This document shows, one piece after another, positions 49,928 through 63,500 of a DNA stretch of 64,000 nt. Positions within the stretch are counted from its first letter, which is position 1; each line of letters begins with the position of its first letter. The DNA lies in the NCBI GenBank assembly GCA_013397865.1, contig VZTI01002070.1:1236168-1300167 (forward strand). The letters are read 5' to 3'. The position numbers were made by a program, and so were the translations under genes. This stretch comes from Struthidea cinerea (lineage: Eukaryota; Chordata; Aves; Passeriformes; Corcoracidae). Below the pieces are notes generated by a model. The model worked only from the letters and a program-made list of their open reading frames with translations, had not been told where the DNA came from and did not search any database.

Positions 49928-49978
49928 CTAAATCAGGCTTTAACTCAGTTGGCAAACTTAGCTTCCTGGACATCTTTG
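49928..49978 (-). CDS. STXBP5: STXBP5 hypervariable-region cassette exon (17 aa)
   Basis: This 51-bp exon encodes (A)KMSRKLSLPTELKPDL(D), the conserved tomosyn block preceding DVKDNSF. The acceptor is CACTTTTCAG (AG at 49979-49980) and the donor GTAAGT (49922-49927). It starts with two bases and ends with one base of split codons, so skipping keeps the frame. SRKLS matches the R-K-x-S basophilic kinase consensus. Tomosyn-1 has known b, m and s isoforms made by splicing in this region; from memory, the m and s forms differ by about this length. The exon was found by matching phase and family sequence because it is too short for ORF scanning. Confidence 0.9.
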
Positions 49979-51831
49979 CTGAAAAGTGAAGTATATCTTT
50001 TTTTTAAAAAGAATAAACATAACTTTTCTGGTCCTTATGTGCTTCTTTCACAATATTTAATATATAATTGTTTATTACATTCATTGAGGTACTTTACAGG
50101 ATTTCCTCTAAAGCAGAGCCTCACTTCTTCAAGTGAGGGCTGCAAACTAAATCATGGAAGACAGCAAAATCCTTAAAATACAGCATCTTATAGCTTTTGC
50201 TGAGCTTGATTTCTCTTCAGGCAGGACTTAATGAATTGGATGAACTTGGCTTTGGCTCAACCTCAAGTTTTAACACCTCAGGTGAGAGGTCAGAATTGAA
50301 AGGATGTGCACTGATTCTTACAAAAAGTTAAGATCCCATCCCCCTTTCTTATGCCCTACTTTCTGATCAAACCCGAGACATTTAAAATAGAAAAAAAAAA
50401 AAAGAATTTGAAATTACACTAAAATTAATGCACATGTGTAAAAAGCTAATCATCTGAGATGCAATCCACAACCTTAGAAGAATGAACACATTACAGAGAA
50501 TAATCATAAAATCAGCAGTGTACAAACACTTGCAACACATTCAAAAAAACAGATAAAAAGATTTTGATAATACTGCTCCAGTGAAAAACAGCACTTCAAC
50601 TTAGAAATTCTTTTTATAGGAATGGAAATCTTGCAGTCCATTTAAACTGCAGTACAATACAAACAAACGCTGCTACAAAAACCATCACAAATAAACTAGC
50701 AGGCATACATCCCCCTTCCATCTTTCTTTCAATAATTACTGGAGGAATTATTTTGACATAGTTTTACTGCTAGACCAGGACTACAGTCTAAATTTTTTTC
50801 CCAGCCACATGCTTCAGTTTTGATGTTATCATTGAATTCTTTATCATCTTGCATGGCTAATACTTCTTTTCCTAAAGTAGATACTGAGCACAGGCTCATA
50901 ATGCTAGGAGTACCTTGTAAGGGATACCACTCAAAGCAGCCTGAATCTTGCTGCTTTTCTCTGTTAAAATTGGCGTTACCTCATTCTAATTATCACTTTA
51001 ACAGAAATCATTCCAATTTCTACATATCCTGAAGAACAACATGTGATTTTGAGTTACTTCTACTCCTTCAAAAAGTGAAATACTTCACTGTATCATCAAT
51101 TATGCTCATCAATATTGCAAATGCTAGTTATCTGAATAGTTGAACAGTTTTATTCCTGTCATACATCATAAAAATTTGAGAACAAGACTCCAGAAATAAT
51201 CTTCTCATTTCCTTTATGTGTCAATGTTAAAAGTATGTTTGAATTAAATTGAAATTACTTACTCTCAGGCAGAAATGCTAATCACTTACTCTAGTGCAGG
51301 CTGAAACTGAAAAGGGCAGCCTGACTACATGTTTTCTACCCCTCATCCTTGCATTAGCACTGGCAAATACCTAGCTTAAAGGTGAGGCCAAAACTCATCT
51401 CTAAATGAGGTTTCTGCCAAGGGTTGCTTCCAAACAAGATGAACTCCTATTTCAGGTCAGCTCAGATACATGAACAGAAAACCAGGGTACACAACAGCAC
51501 TAGTCACGAGGAGCCCATCTTTTTGCTGTCAGCTTGAACTTAAATCAGCTACCAGAGACATCATGACATCTCATCTGGAATAGTGAATTACAAGATGGGC
51601 ATTCCTCATAACACTTGTTTTCTCTGTTCGACATTTAAATAATAAGAGCTGCGATACTGAATAAAACCTTGAGTACGTACGCAGAAAATAACTGCAGCTA
51701 TTTTTGGCTTTTAACAGCTTTCACCATGTGTAAATACCTTAACCTATTTAACTAATTGACGACTAGTACAGTCACTCTTGGCTTTTCACATAGAAACATT
51801 TAGCACAGTCAACATCTGGGAGAAAACTGAC

Positions 51832-51885
<54 letters not shown>

Positions 51886-54800
51886 GAAAAAAGGAGAAAA
51901 AAAAACCCTATCAACTGCATAAGCNCTAGGTAACAGATAATGTAACAGGTAATAGCAAGTATAGGCAAGAGTATTGGATTCTGAGAGCCGATCCAGTTTT
52001 AGCTTTTTGTTCCTTAGTGACAGGCCAGCTGTGTGAACTAGGCTGGTAAGATAAAACAAATTTGTCAGACAATTTTCAACATATATGCCTCATTAATAGG
52101 ACAAGAGGATACATGAATTGTTAAAAAGGATATCATTACTGGAAATTGTGAATTACTGTGCTATGCAAAAAACCCCCAACATTTCAAAACATATGTTAAT
52201 GTGTCAGAAACCTCAATAATTCAAATGTAAATGAGAAACAAGAACCCATTCCAACAGCAATGGTGCCATCTTGTGTTTAAAGAAAAAACTGCCTAAACAT
52301 TCAATAAGAAAATAGGAATATTTCACCAGCTAAGCCCTTTTAAACTTTTATTACTCTGAATAAAAAATACCCTCGTTCTATTCACATTGGCTTAAGTTTT
52401 ACAATTTTTAAAAAATTCAGGTTTTTTATGCCTCAGATAAAAACCAGCAACATGCTGGACACCTTGTACAAAGCAAAAGACATAAATCAGAAAAATGGAA
52501 GATACAGGATGAAGATCTACAGAGAGAGCATTCAGTGTCAGGCTTTTCACTCCAGCTGTACAACAGGGCAGAGGTGATGCTGACTGCTCCTGCTGCACGT
52601 GGCTGACTTCAAGTAGTAGCTGTCATACCAGAGTTCAGTATCTCTCTTGGGGGTGGTGGTTGCTGCAGCATTTACAGCCAAGACTGGTGCGAGACAAGGA
52701 CACAGAGATCAGGGAGCTGTTGTGCTCCTCCTGGCACACTGCTGCTCAAGGCAACACTGACAGTTTTGCCTGGGTTTAGACCTACATTTAGTATTTGTCT
52801 AAATTAGAAAACTTATAGTAATACACAGGTGCTCACACGCATTCTGTCAATATACATCATTAAGAATCATCGGAGAACTGTCCAAACCCAAGGATTCTTG
52901 GAGATTTCTCACTGGTCAGGTTTGGAAAGGCAGATGTTAAAATATGAAAGATTGCCTTTCTGTAACCTGTTATGTGTCAGTACAGCAGGAACAACCTTCA
53001 ATTCAATGAACAAAACCTGAAGGCTGAGACATGACTGAACTCCCAATAGGAAACTGTGGCTTAGAAGTGAGAGTTACATTTCATTTGCAGTGGGTTATCC
53101 TGAGCTGGTACATACCTTAAAATGTTTAGCACATCAGTTTGAAAGCTATACAGTGATTTCTCCTCCATTCCTTTTACTTCAAAACAAAATGTTAAAGATT
53201 ATAAAGGAGATGTGTCTTGGGGCTTTGACAACCAAGAGAACAACTTATGAAGTCTATTTCATATAATATCACATGAGAAATAACTAAGCAGCTTAGAATT
53301 TGTTAGAGATACCAAAGCTCCCAAAATATTCTATATTTGACAACTACACAAAGTGAAACATTTACATTCCCCATTAACAACTGTTGAAATCTCTAAAATT
53401 CACATGAGAATAATAAAACCATTTTACAAGATACTGTAAGAAAATATGTACTTGGATACATCCAAAATTAGATCATAGTATTAAAAACACATTGAAAGAA
53501 ACTCTTTGACATTAGGGCAAATGAGAACTTATTACGAACATCTTAAAATTTGATTCCATGAAAACAGCATTAACAGTCAATTATTTTAGCAATGTTTGAA
53601 AAATTTAGGTATACACTCAGATTGTAACAAATGTGAGAAACCCCTGTCGGTACTAACAGCAGGGATTATAAAAGTTTGGAATTAAATCTACTCTGCTTAA
53701 GTCTGTCTACTAATACTGTTTGCAACTATTTTTAAATTTATAAAGTGCAGAAAATAAATAAGACCAATTTTCCTGAGAAGTATTTGGTGTGTGGGCTTCT
53801 AGAACAGTCATAAAGGTCTTTAAAATCGACCATATTTTGCAGACACCTTTACTAAAGGTTTTTCCAGAAATGGTTGTTGCATCTTAACTTCCAACACTAT
53901 TTGTAGCTATAATATTTAATCATCTGTATCACTTCATGCCAAATACTTAACTAACCAAATTAGGAGAAAGACAGCTGAAGATTTTGCTTCCACTGAAGTT
54001 GGATCCCAATGTCTTTCTATAAAAATGACACAGCCTTAGAAATTAAGTACTTTCTGCCAACTCTTCTTTCTGTAAATACATCTACGTTTACTATACTTCT
54101 GCATGCTACTTCACAGCATATTGTTTATACGTTCAAATATGTGACATTTGTAAGAGAATGGGCTGGATTCAATAATGGCCACAGTACTTTTTCAAATTTC
54201 TAGAAATGGTTAGTTAAATCAGTGTCTCAGTACTTCCAAGGTAACAATTAACTATAAGTTTTTCAAGGTTCATCTTTGATACAAATAAAAGGGAAAGATG
54301 ACCCAAAAGCAACACATTCACAACAGGGCTTTAACTTGATTTACTATCCATTCCTCAGCACAGAGCATTTGCAGTTGAGTATTTAGAAGAAAACAACAAA
54401 CCAGACCAACTGATTGAAATGTTGGTGCATGAAGCATTTGCACATTGTTTTACTAGGGCTATTGTTTCAGTTTTACATGATTTTTTGATCCTCTCACTAA
54501 TCACAGAAACCTTGTTACTGTCACTAATTACAGAAATCTGTAGAAATGACAATGCTCTACATCAGTTGCAATACAGTGATTAAATTGGCGATATCTATAA
54601 CTGTGTGTGTGATGTTACCACCTTGCAGCCCTATCGCTGGAATGAAATTACTTCACACTTTGCTAGCAGTATTCCCTTGCTCCCTGTTCCCATGTGACAA
54701 ACACAGGAATGATACTAACAGCAACTGAAGTCAACAATGTAAATTATTCTAATTCTGTTTCGCACCACACTTAGCAGGTTGTATTTCATACATTGAAAAA

Positions 54801-56922
54801 AAAATGGAAAGAGCCTGAACTGATTGCTCTATGTGTCAGTGCAGAGAACTATGACCATGCCATATACATCAAATTCATCCCTGAGAACACAGTTGATGGC
54901 AAAAAAATTGTTTCACACAACATGGTGATGTTAATGACAGTGACATATTTTACAAAACTCATTGTCCACTCACATTTGGTTGTCAATTCAGTTTAAAACA
55001 ATGAAAAGCAAAAACATGCAACTATTAACACAGAAGAGGTGTTTTATTTATGTGAAAGAGCTTAGAATGTAAGTTCAGAAAGAGCTAGAATAAGCGTGCC
55101 AGATAAACTATAGAAAACACGGCAGTGAAACAACCACATTCAGTGCACAGCAAACCACTCAGAACTAGGAAAATGCAAAATAAGTAATTCTTTAAGCTTC
55201 CAATAAACTGTGCAAATTATACAAATTACAGTATAACTTACACCCAGAAGAATGCATTGCTTATAAATAAATGTCTTTCTTTTTTTAGCTGTGAAAAACA
55301 TTCCTAATACTTCCAGTTGAAAGGCTTCAAGCTGAAACAGATGCAAATGGCTCTATAGAATCCTCATTAGCATACTTTATTAATGCTTCTACATAACTCT
55401 TTGAAAAGAAGTGGGGAAAAAAAAAAAAAAGAGGTCACAGTCAGTCAAATTTTCCATGTGTTTTGCACAAGACAGTGTATCTTATGTTCAAAAGAGACAA
55501 AAGGGAAACATTACCTCAATGGACATTGATACAATATGTACAAAATTAGGTGTTGTTTTTCTCATTAGAAGACCTGAACATGAGGTTCTAGTTACGCTGC
55601 ATTTCCTTTAGGGGAACATATTAATGCTTAAGTAAAAGACAGTAATTTCTTTTTAATTACAGATGAATTCACGTATTTTTAACAGCCACTTGCTTTCTTG
55701 ACTTATATTCAGACTTTTGCTGCCTCTAAATTCATTTTCCCTGCCATTTCTGATATCACTGCAAGAGGATCTCAACATAGAGCAAGAATATGCCCTTTGT
55801 ACAGTACTTTCTGATTCTGTACCTCAAATTTCAAGTATTACTTTGTCATACTCCTATTTGTCTCACTGAATTTTGAATGATTCTTTGTCTCAAATACTGA
55901 ATTGTGATGAAAGGGATTAATATTTTAGGATAAAACTTAAATTGCCAAACAGAAAAACCAAAGGGAAACTTCAGGAAAAGAAAGCTCTTCCTCCCTAGTC
56001 TTAATCTATGGTTTCACACAACCTATGAAATAGTGGCTTAGCAAATAGTTTTACTTTATAACTTCAACCTACACTGACTGAAGAGATAAAATGAAATCAT
56101 CCTACAATGATATACTAATTTGCTAAATGAAAACAAAATGAACCATTAACAAAGTGACTCTGCAATGAAAGTAAACATATCCCAGTTAAGGAAGAAGAGT
56201 CCCTTTCCCAAAGCTAAATCATACAGCTTCTTGCTTTCATTTATTTAATGACACAGTCGTCAGAAGCAGAGTTATTTCCATTCCAGCCATGAAAGGGTTC
56301 AATCTACACCTGCATACAACACATCCCAAGGCAATTTTGTTGCCAAATTGTTAAGACACAAGTCTAGCAGTGGTAGGATATTGTGTCACTGTCGGATGCA
56401 GAAAAGTAGAGTTCTGAAACAGCAGTGGGATATACTTATATATATAAACCAGTCCTGTTTCAGACGAATAAATGAAACCACCATAGTACCTCTTTCTTGA
56501 CCACAGTCACATAAAAATCTGATCATATGGCTATGAATACAACATATAGAAAAGAAGTGGTATCAGCCACATGTTCCCAAAACCAGCACACCTCTGCAAA
56601 AGTAGTGGAATCATGTTGTGACTAGCACAGACTGAACTCTTACTGTGTATTAGAATTTCACCCATCCAGAAAACCAGAGAAGTGCAATTGTAAAATCAGA
56701 GAATTTAAAACACCAATATCCTTGATTTTTTAAAATTATTGCGCCCAGTGTATTTAGTGCAGAAGCAGCCCACTGAATTACCAATTAGCATAAAGAATGA
56801 AAAAATTAATAATTGAATGCATGGAAATTTGACTGTTATTTTGCCTTTATTTTTGCTGCTGGGTTAGTGCTGCATAGAGTAAGGCACTAGAGTAGAAAGA
56901 GTAGAATTTTTCTAGTTCCTAC
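49979..56922 (-). other. STXBP5 intron (longest in window)
   Basis: 6,944-bp intron separating the 16- and 17-residue cassette exons. It contains a long A tract (51833-51905) with an ambiguous base at 51925 just beyond, and otherwise AT-rich unique sequence. A further skipped exon cannot be excluded. Confidence 0.85.
51833..51905. repeat. Poly(A) microsatellite
   Basis: A 41-base A run followed by A runs broken by single G. An N at 51925 nearby suggests sequencing or consensus trouble at the homopolymer, so its true length is uncertain. Confidence 0.9.
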
Positions 56923-56970
56923 CTATGTCATTGGTTACCATCTTGGAAAACTTTCTGCTTTTGGTCTTCA
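56923..56970 (-). CDS. STXBP5: STXBP5 hypervariable-region cassette exon (16 aa)
   Basis: This 48-bp exon encodes (V)KTKSRKFSKMVTNDI(A), a highly basic Ser/Thr/Lys-rich segment of the linker. Acceptor ATTTACAG (AG at 56971-56972), donor GTAGGA (56917-56922). Phase is 1-1, so it joins either neighbour in frame. It is only 101 bp downstream of the next cassette in transcription order. SRKFS is another basophilic kinase consensus site and resembles SRKLS in the exon at 49928. The conserved residues and correct phase support it as a real exon; tissue-specific inclusion is expected but not visible. Confidence 0.87.
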
Positions 56971-57071
56971 CTGTAAATAATATTTTAATTAAAAAAAAAA
57001 AAAATCAATCTAGGTGTATCAGAAGATGAACTAAAGAAAAATTAAGACTAAAGAAAAGAAAAATACTGTAC
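56971..57071 (-). other. STXBP5 101-bp mini-intron
   Basis: A very short intron between the 20- and 16-residue cassette exons: donor GTACAG, a long T run before the acceptor ATTTACAG. At this length it is close to the minimum spliceable intron in vertebrates. Confidence 0.85.
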
Positions 57072-57131
57072 CCTTTTCTATAAAATTATTCATTTTTTGT
57101 TCATCATCAGAATTGTTTGGTGAACCAGAAC
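57072..57131 (-). CDS. STXBP5: STXBP5 hypervariable-region cassette exon (20 aa)
   Basis: This 60-bp exon encodes (G)SGSPNNSDDEQKMNNFIEK, an acidic/polar linker segment. Acceptor CATTTGTAG (AG at 57132-57133). The donor GTACAG (57066-57071) is weak for position +3 to +6, which is typical of a regulated exon. Phase is 1-1: its last G joins TG of the next exon to make Val. Together with the 16-residue exon it encodes 36 residues. As I recall, this is the difference between the b and m isoforms of mammalian tomosyn-1. Confidence 0.88.
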
Positions 57132-60100
57132 CTACAAATGGAGACAGAATGAAATGGATATACACTTGACATGAATGAAGGGGAAATACCTTTGACACAA
57201 AAATCAATGTATATTAATACATATATTATACAATATATGTATACATATATTATACAATATTATATACAAGCTCTGAGTTTAACAAAGATACAAAGAAAAT
57301 ATCAAATCCTGATATTGGTATTCTCAGTAGCTGTACTACATATTATAAAATACAAATTACTTTGGCCTGACAGAATTCTACCATACTGGGATTAGCCACA
57401 GAAATTATAATGCAAAGTACAGCGCTGCACATTGCAGTGAGTTTATTGCTAGAAATAATTCCCTCATTGAACAAATGTTTACACTGAACAACTAAATGGC
57501 TCTACTGATCATTGCTCCAGACACAAAGATTAGCCTATGCTATGATTCACAAAACACAGCTGTAACAAACACAAGTTCTATAAATCTGTTTGGGGTTTTT
57601 TTCCCAATGCAGTAAATCACTGTTGGCCTTCAACTACTCTGCAGACAGCTCTGAGTCAATGCTGCCACCTGGATTTTTCTGTATCCCAACCCTGAAAAAC
57701 TGATGGTGGCAACAGACCACAGCTTCAGGCTTACCACTACCATGAAATTAAAACATTGTCAGGAAATTAAAACAGAATTAATCTAAAAATTTTCAGATTT
57801 AATTGGCTTTTATGTTGTGGAAGTGTAAAACCAGAATAGAACATAAGCATTTTGGCGCTCCTGAAGATCAAAACTTGACAATTTAAATGCTGTACAATGT
57901 TTTAGGTCAGATAAATGCTCCCAGAGTCTAAGCCTATTATTGCTTGACTTCTACAGAAAAAGCAGGAGATAAGATTATTCCTCCTGCATTTTCACAGTAT
58001 TTCTATAGTTCTGTGTTACTGACACTGTAGGATACTCTCCCAACTTGCATAGGCAGGTAGTCCCTTTCACAGTCCTCTCATCTACATAACCACCCACTGG
58101 AGGAAGTCTAATGGAAGTTACCTTCCACTTCTCTTTACCTGCACATGGAAAAGTGGATTTGAGCAAATGCAGACTTCAGCCCAAATGATGACTGGTCTCT
58201 TTCAGAGATCGTATTGTAACAACGAAAGCCAATAAGGCATTCAGCTGCCAATCCCATCCTCTAATCTTAGAGCTAGTAACATGCAAACATTTTGTGTTTG
58301 TATATTTTCCTCTTAACTAGAAAGCCTCTAGACTGCAAAATGTTTCCTTAAATTTAGCCTCCATCCTGTTTCTCAAGCTTGCCAATACTCTGCAGCAAAT
58401 TTCTCAAAAAGGTTCTCTCTTACCTCTGAAAGCTAAATGCACTTTCAAGCTTCTTTCCAGTCTTGTGCTTTTGCCCAGAAAAGATATAAAACTCAAACCA
58501 AACCCATGGAATAGCTCTCTCCTCACAAACATCAACAAATGATTTCCATACCAGGGTGGTGCCTCAATTTTTTTTTTCAAAGGAAAATTTGAAAAATCTA
58601 CCATAAACTTCATCTCATTCACTGAGAGCAGAGGACAGAATCGAGGGAAGCAAGGCACAGTCCAAGCTGACTACTAGAAGTTTCTATTTCACAGTTACAT
58701 CCTTCCTCCATCTTTTGTTCATTCACTGTTTTTGGTACTTCATACATTATTTTTAAACCTGCTTCAGCTCACACAACTCAAACAAGCAGGAGGAAGGTAG
58801 GGGAAGCCAATTGCTAAACTTAGGAGTTTTCCATAAACCTTAATTTTCATCTTTGGACTTGCCTTCATTGCACTGTCGGGGAAGCGGTGAATTGAGTTTT
58901 ACTCTACTTCAACACCCAATTATGAAAGAAACCCTCTTATTTAAACCGTACAGTGTTTTAAGTTTAGCCGGTACCAAAGTTGTTTGGGCCGACATTTGGG
59001 TGACATTGGAGCAAGGGAAAACAGGATACACATTAAAGGTTATGATTCATTATCTGCTCATTGCACACACTTTATAGCAGTGTACCAGAAACTAGATTTA
59101 GCCCAGACTTTTTAAGTGGGTCAAATTCAAATACCTTAGTGAGATTGGTAACTCTGCTCAACCTTGACAGAGAAAGGATTTACTGCAACTGCAGCAATGC
59201 ACGGCAAATTGTTTACAGGCATCGATCTCAATATGTAAAAATGAAATAGGAAACACGCACTTTATTCTCAACACCATAAAAAATGTTTTCATTATAAACT
59301 ATACTGAAGTTGACGACTTCAGCGTGCCAGTGCTTAGCAACAAATGTTTGTCATGAAATCACATCTTCAGGTAAGACTTCTAATTAAAATTCACAGCCAG
59401 GTTTTGCTTTAATTATAAATAAATCCTATTTACTCTAAGAAAGAGCTAGTAAAAATGAAAGTGACATGGATTGATCAAGAGGAGTGTTTTGCACAATTTA
59501 AAATGAACATCAGAAGACAATTTTCAGATCAGAAATTAAAATTTATGTTAAAATTTCTACTAGAGCGCCAAACACAATGTTTTGGTTTGTTATGCTTTCA
59601 ACTTGGCTTTGAAAGATACAGGCTACAATAGAAAAGGAATCTATCTTTAGACTCCCATCTTGATTAGCATTTTACACTACATACTCCTTCATGTGCTTCA
59701 TTTAAATCTGCAGTTGAGTCCTTTAACCTTGAGTAGTTTTGAATGAAACAAAGTGGTATCTTTAAAAAATTCCCAGACCAATAAGTAAAGATAAGTGACA
59801 TTTTTTAGCTACTACAAAAACTATTCTCTAATACCAATAAACTCTAATACTATGCATTGACATGCATTATTAAGTACTTACATGGTTATAGCCACAACTA
59901 GCCAGTATTAAAATAATACATTTTGAAGGTTTCATTTAAAATATTCACATACAGCAGTGGCAACAGAAAAAAAAAAAAAGAAACAAACAAAAAAACCAGG
60001 TGCAGTAGGAGGAGTATTAAGTAGGGTACTCCTACTCTTAGAGGATGCCAGTTTCTGAAGACCTCTGATTCCACAGGAAAATGTAAGTTGCCACTTACAA

Positions 60101-60474
60101 GGAAGCAGAAGTAAACTTGCTCAGAAATAATCTCTACCACTTCTGAGGAACACAAAACACAATCACATGAACTATTACAGGAATTTGTGCATCTCTTGTC
60201 AATGCTTCAGAATTCCATTGTGCACTATGTTCCTCGAGGCATGAATATTTCAGCTTATATCTCTCTTCAATCATCTTTATGACATATTCCCATTGCATCT
60301 CTTAAGTCAGCCTTGTTTTAAAAATGCAGTTTTGCAACATGGCAAAATTTATGACAAGCTCAAACAGTTTGTGAGAGGACAACAAGTTTTAAATAATTAC
60401 TTAACTAGTAAGTGTTAACGCATGCCATCTTCTGGGAAAATAAGAAGCTGAAGATCAGAGAAAGTTACGATTAC
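57132..60474 (-). other. STXBP5 intron
   Basis: 3,343-bp intron. An AT-rich imperfect tandem repeat with ACATATATTATACAATAT units lies at about 57219-57267, and an A-rich run at 59967-59998. Confidence 0.88.
57219..57267. repeat. AT-rich imperfect tandem repeat
   Basis: Two near-identical copies of ACATATATTATACAATAT follow each other, then a partial TTATATAC copy. It sits about 90 bp upstream, in transcription order, of the 20-residue cassette exon. Confidence 0.7.
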
Positions 60475-60540
60475 CTGACGTGGGGGACTTGCAACGGTCT
60501 TCTGGCACCACTGTACCTTCACTAATATCACAAAGACCTG
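60475..60540 (-). CDS. STXBP5: STXBP5 hypervariable-region exon (22 aa)
   Basis: This 66-bp exon encodes GLCDISEGTVVPEDRCKSPT in the linker, after a Ser codon shared with the upstream exon (T|CA). The donor is GTAATC (60469-60474). The acceptor reads TTTCAGCAG, a NAGNAG tandem site. Using the first AG gives 66 bp (start 60540); using the second gives 63 bp (start 60537). Both keep the frame and differ by one residue. Acidic residues and an SPT motif (a possible proline-directed site) are visible. Confidence 0.88.
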
Positions 60541-63500
60541 CTGAAACACAAAACCAGTGTATTATAAATACAGTTGCTGTTTTATTTTTACTTCCAATGC
60601 AGTCAGGAATGTCATTTCTTATTAAAGACAAACAAGCCAGTTGTGATAGAACTTCTGTTACATATTACTTTTTTTGACATTACCCACAGTAACTGTAGAA
60701 TCACTTCTTCCTACAAAAGTTTGCATTGCAAAATACACTCTCTCAATACATTTCAGTGTAAACCACTATATTTTCAGCTAGACAGACTTATCAGAACAGT
60801 TAATTATTTACATGCTACAGGCATACACATAGCAGAAACAATTTGTTTTGGAAAAAAATTATGAGTTATATTAAATTGTAATTGCAAAAGAAAATCAGAT
60901 AAAAGAGGGTATTGAAGATTACAAACATACGATGTGTGAAACTACAGTGCCCTTTTTTCAAACTACTTTCCCACTGTTACAGTGATATGCTTTCTATTTG
61001 CCAATTTGTATTGCCAAGTTGATTTTCCAGAAAAACTCTTTATTCATGTCACTTAGAGAATTAAGGTCTTAGGGTGTTTACATATGTGTTCTTGCATGAA
61101 GGAATTACACTAAATTTCTTACATCATCAAATCTGATCAATTTGAATAACCACAGTATGTTAACACCTCAAAGCTAATTTCTTTCATTCCAGTGAAGGAA
61201 ATAAAACCTAGTCATACACAAACAGATGCAGAAGATGGAAGCTGCCTCAACATGATCCTAAATATTATTCCATTGCACAAACTAAAAGTATACAAGGAAT
61301 TTCTCTATTTTCCTTCTTGACAAGAAATTGCTGTCAAGACTGCCCACAATTAAGAGAAGTGCATTTTTTTTGATATTTTAAGGTTAGTAATGCATCTTCA
61401 GGTTTCTATCATGAAGCTTTCCTTCAGAAATTTCATTATGTGATACTAAGGCAAACAAGCATGTAATACTGAACAGTAATAGCTAAGAAATATTTGTTAA
61501 AATTAAAGGGGTTTGCATGCACACAAATATTTCCAATACTGAAAATGTTTGAGATGTGCAAGGGTAATGGCTAAAGCAAGAAAGGTATCACATGGAAAGC
61601 CTGTCTATACAACTGTACACTACACACTCACAAGTGCATCTGTACGTATCTGTCAACAAACAAAAATAAAAGAACAGCTCTACTCCATTCAAAGCTCTAA
61701 AATTTCCAAACACTAAACCAGAAGTTAATAGTTTAAAGGGAAAAAGTTTCTCCTGAACTACAATATCAATATGGAACGCATTGAAAGTATGTTGCAGTAA
61801 CAGTTCCATTTATCCAAAATAGTCTTTTTTACGATTACTAAGAGCATGTATAGGTTAAACCCCGAAAGTCAATGACTAGAATTGTCCAAAGACCTTAAGG
61901 CTTTGTTAACCCTACATTTAATAATACTGGAACAAATTTAAGTTCTAAAATGCCAAATGAAATTCCAGGTGAAAGCTATATCTTTCCACTACACAGGAGA
62001 AAGAAAACAGCAATTTGTTTAGTCATCTATCAGGAAATCAATGAACACTATGGGATAATCATAGTTTTAAACTGGAGTTTTAAACAGGCATGGGAGACTA
62101 AATGTTTTGAACTAGACCGGATTGTGCAAAAAGATTTTTTAAAAATCCTGATGTTGCTTTCACAACAAGCAATATAAGTTTTAGATAGTAGCTGTGCTGG
62201 GAGGATAAACCCATACTGTGCTCTTAGAAGTAGCTGGCCCTTCAGGAGCCAAACCAAACAAATCCAAACATGCAGTTCAGGAACACAATTTCCTCTTTTC
62301 CGTAAAGATTAATTCTTTACCTTCAAAGGATGAGTTTAACTTCTTGACTAGTTCTCCTATGAAAATTCATGAATTGACAGGAATAGTCTTTAGCCAGGAA
62401 TGAAGCCTTACACCTGCGTACTTGAATTCTATGTAGGAACTCTCAAGGCTATAATTTGATTAATATACATCTAAATTAATAGTAAGTGTGCATTATGGTA
62501 ATCATTATGGCATGTAAACCTTGGAAATCTACTCATAGCCATTACTGCTATTACTTAGGAGAGAAAAGGAACAGGAATAGATGAAAAGTAATTTTAGCTA
62601 TGATTGTATTAGTAATTAAACCAAGCAGAGTACAACAAGAATGAACTAAGTCTGTGAACTAGGAGGGTCTGCCCATGACCAAGCTGAAGAAACTTGCAAG
62701 ACAATCTCTATTGCTCTTCACCTGAAAACCCCAGGTAACCTGATAGAAGCACTGGCAGCAAGACAGCTGTCCTGGAAAAATTCTCTAGTTTCAGGCTTAT
62801 AGCATCCGTGCAAATTGCTATGAACTACAAAAGCAAATTGATCCAAGAGTTTCTGTTTCAGAACTACAGAAACTATAACCTTCTATAACACCAATATAGG
62901 TACAAGTGGCCTTCTAATAAGCTTTTAGTTTATCTCTGTGAACTCCAGAAGCAAGAAATTTGAAAACCCTCCAAATTACCAAAAATCAAATAATGTCATT
63001 AAAGACATCATTACCATGCTGCATTAAAAACTCCCTAGAATTAAAGCTGAAATTAACTGATGTATAAAGTTTCACGAGACTTTTGTCAGTTTTTTTGCAC
63101 AAGCTTTAAGCAGACATACCTCAGAAGAACCTACAACTTGACTGGAAAACAGCCAAATTAAAAATTAAAACTAAAACTAACTTGATATGAAGATGTAAAA
63201 GTTAGCATTAAAAACAACTAACCTGAAAAACAGGGTCAAAAAAAAAACCAACCCAAACCCAACAATCAAACTTTCTGATACAGTTTCAGCCTTGGCTGAT
63301 GTCAGTCACAGCTGATGTTGGTCTCATGGTACTTAAGTTAAAAATTCAAATATCTCATGAAGGGGGATGGGGAAAAGAGCATGAGTAAGCAACTCCAGAA
63401 GAGTTCTGAGTATTTTCTTCCAGTTTGACTCAACCCCACTTTTTGAATCACTCATAGATTACTGTCCAAAAGCTTTTTGATGTAAAATAAAAATTTTAAA

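Noticed and set aside
51772..52059. Phe-run frames at the poly(A) tract
   Set aside because: Direct translation of the homopolymer on the minus strand.
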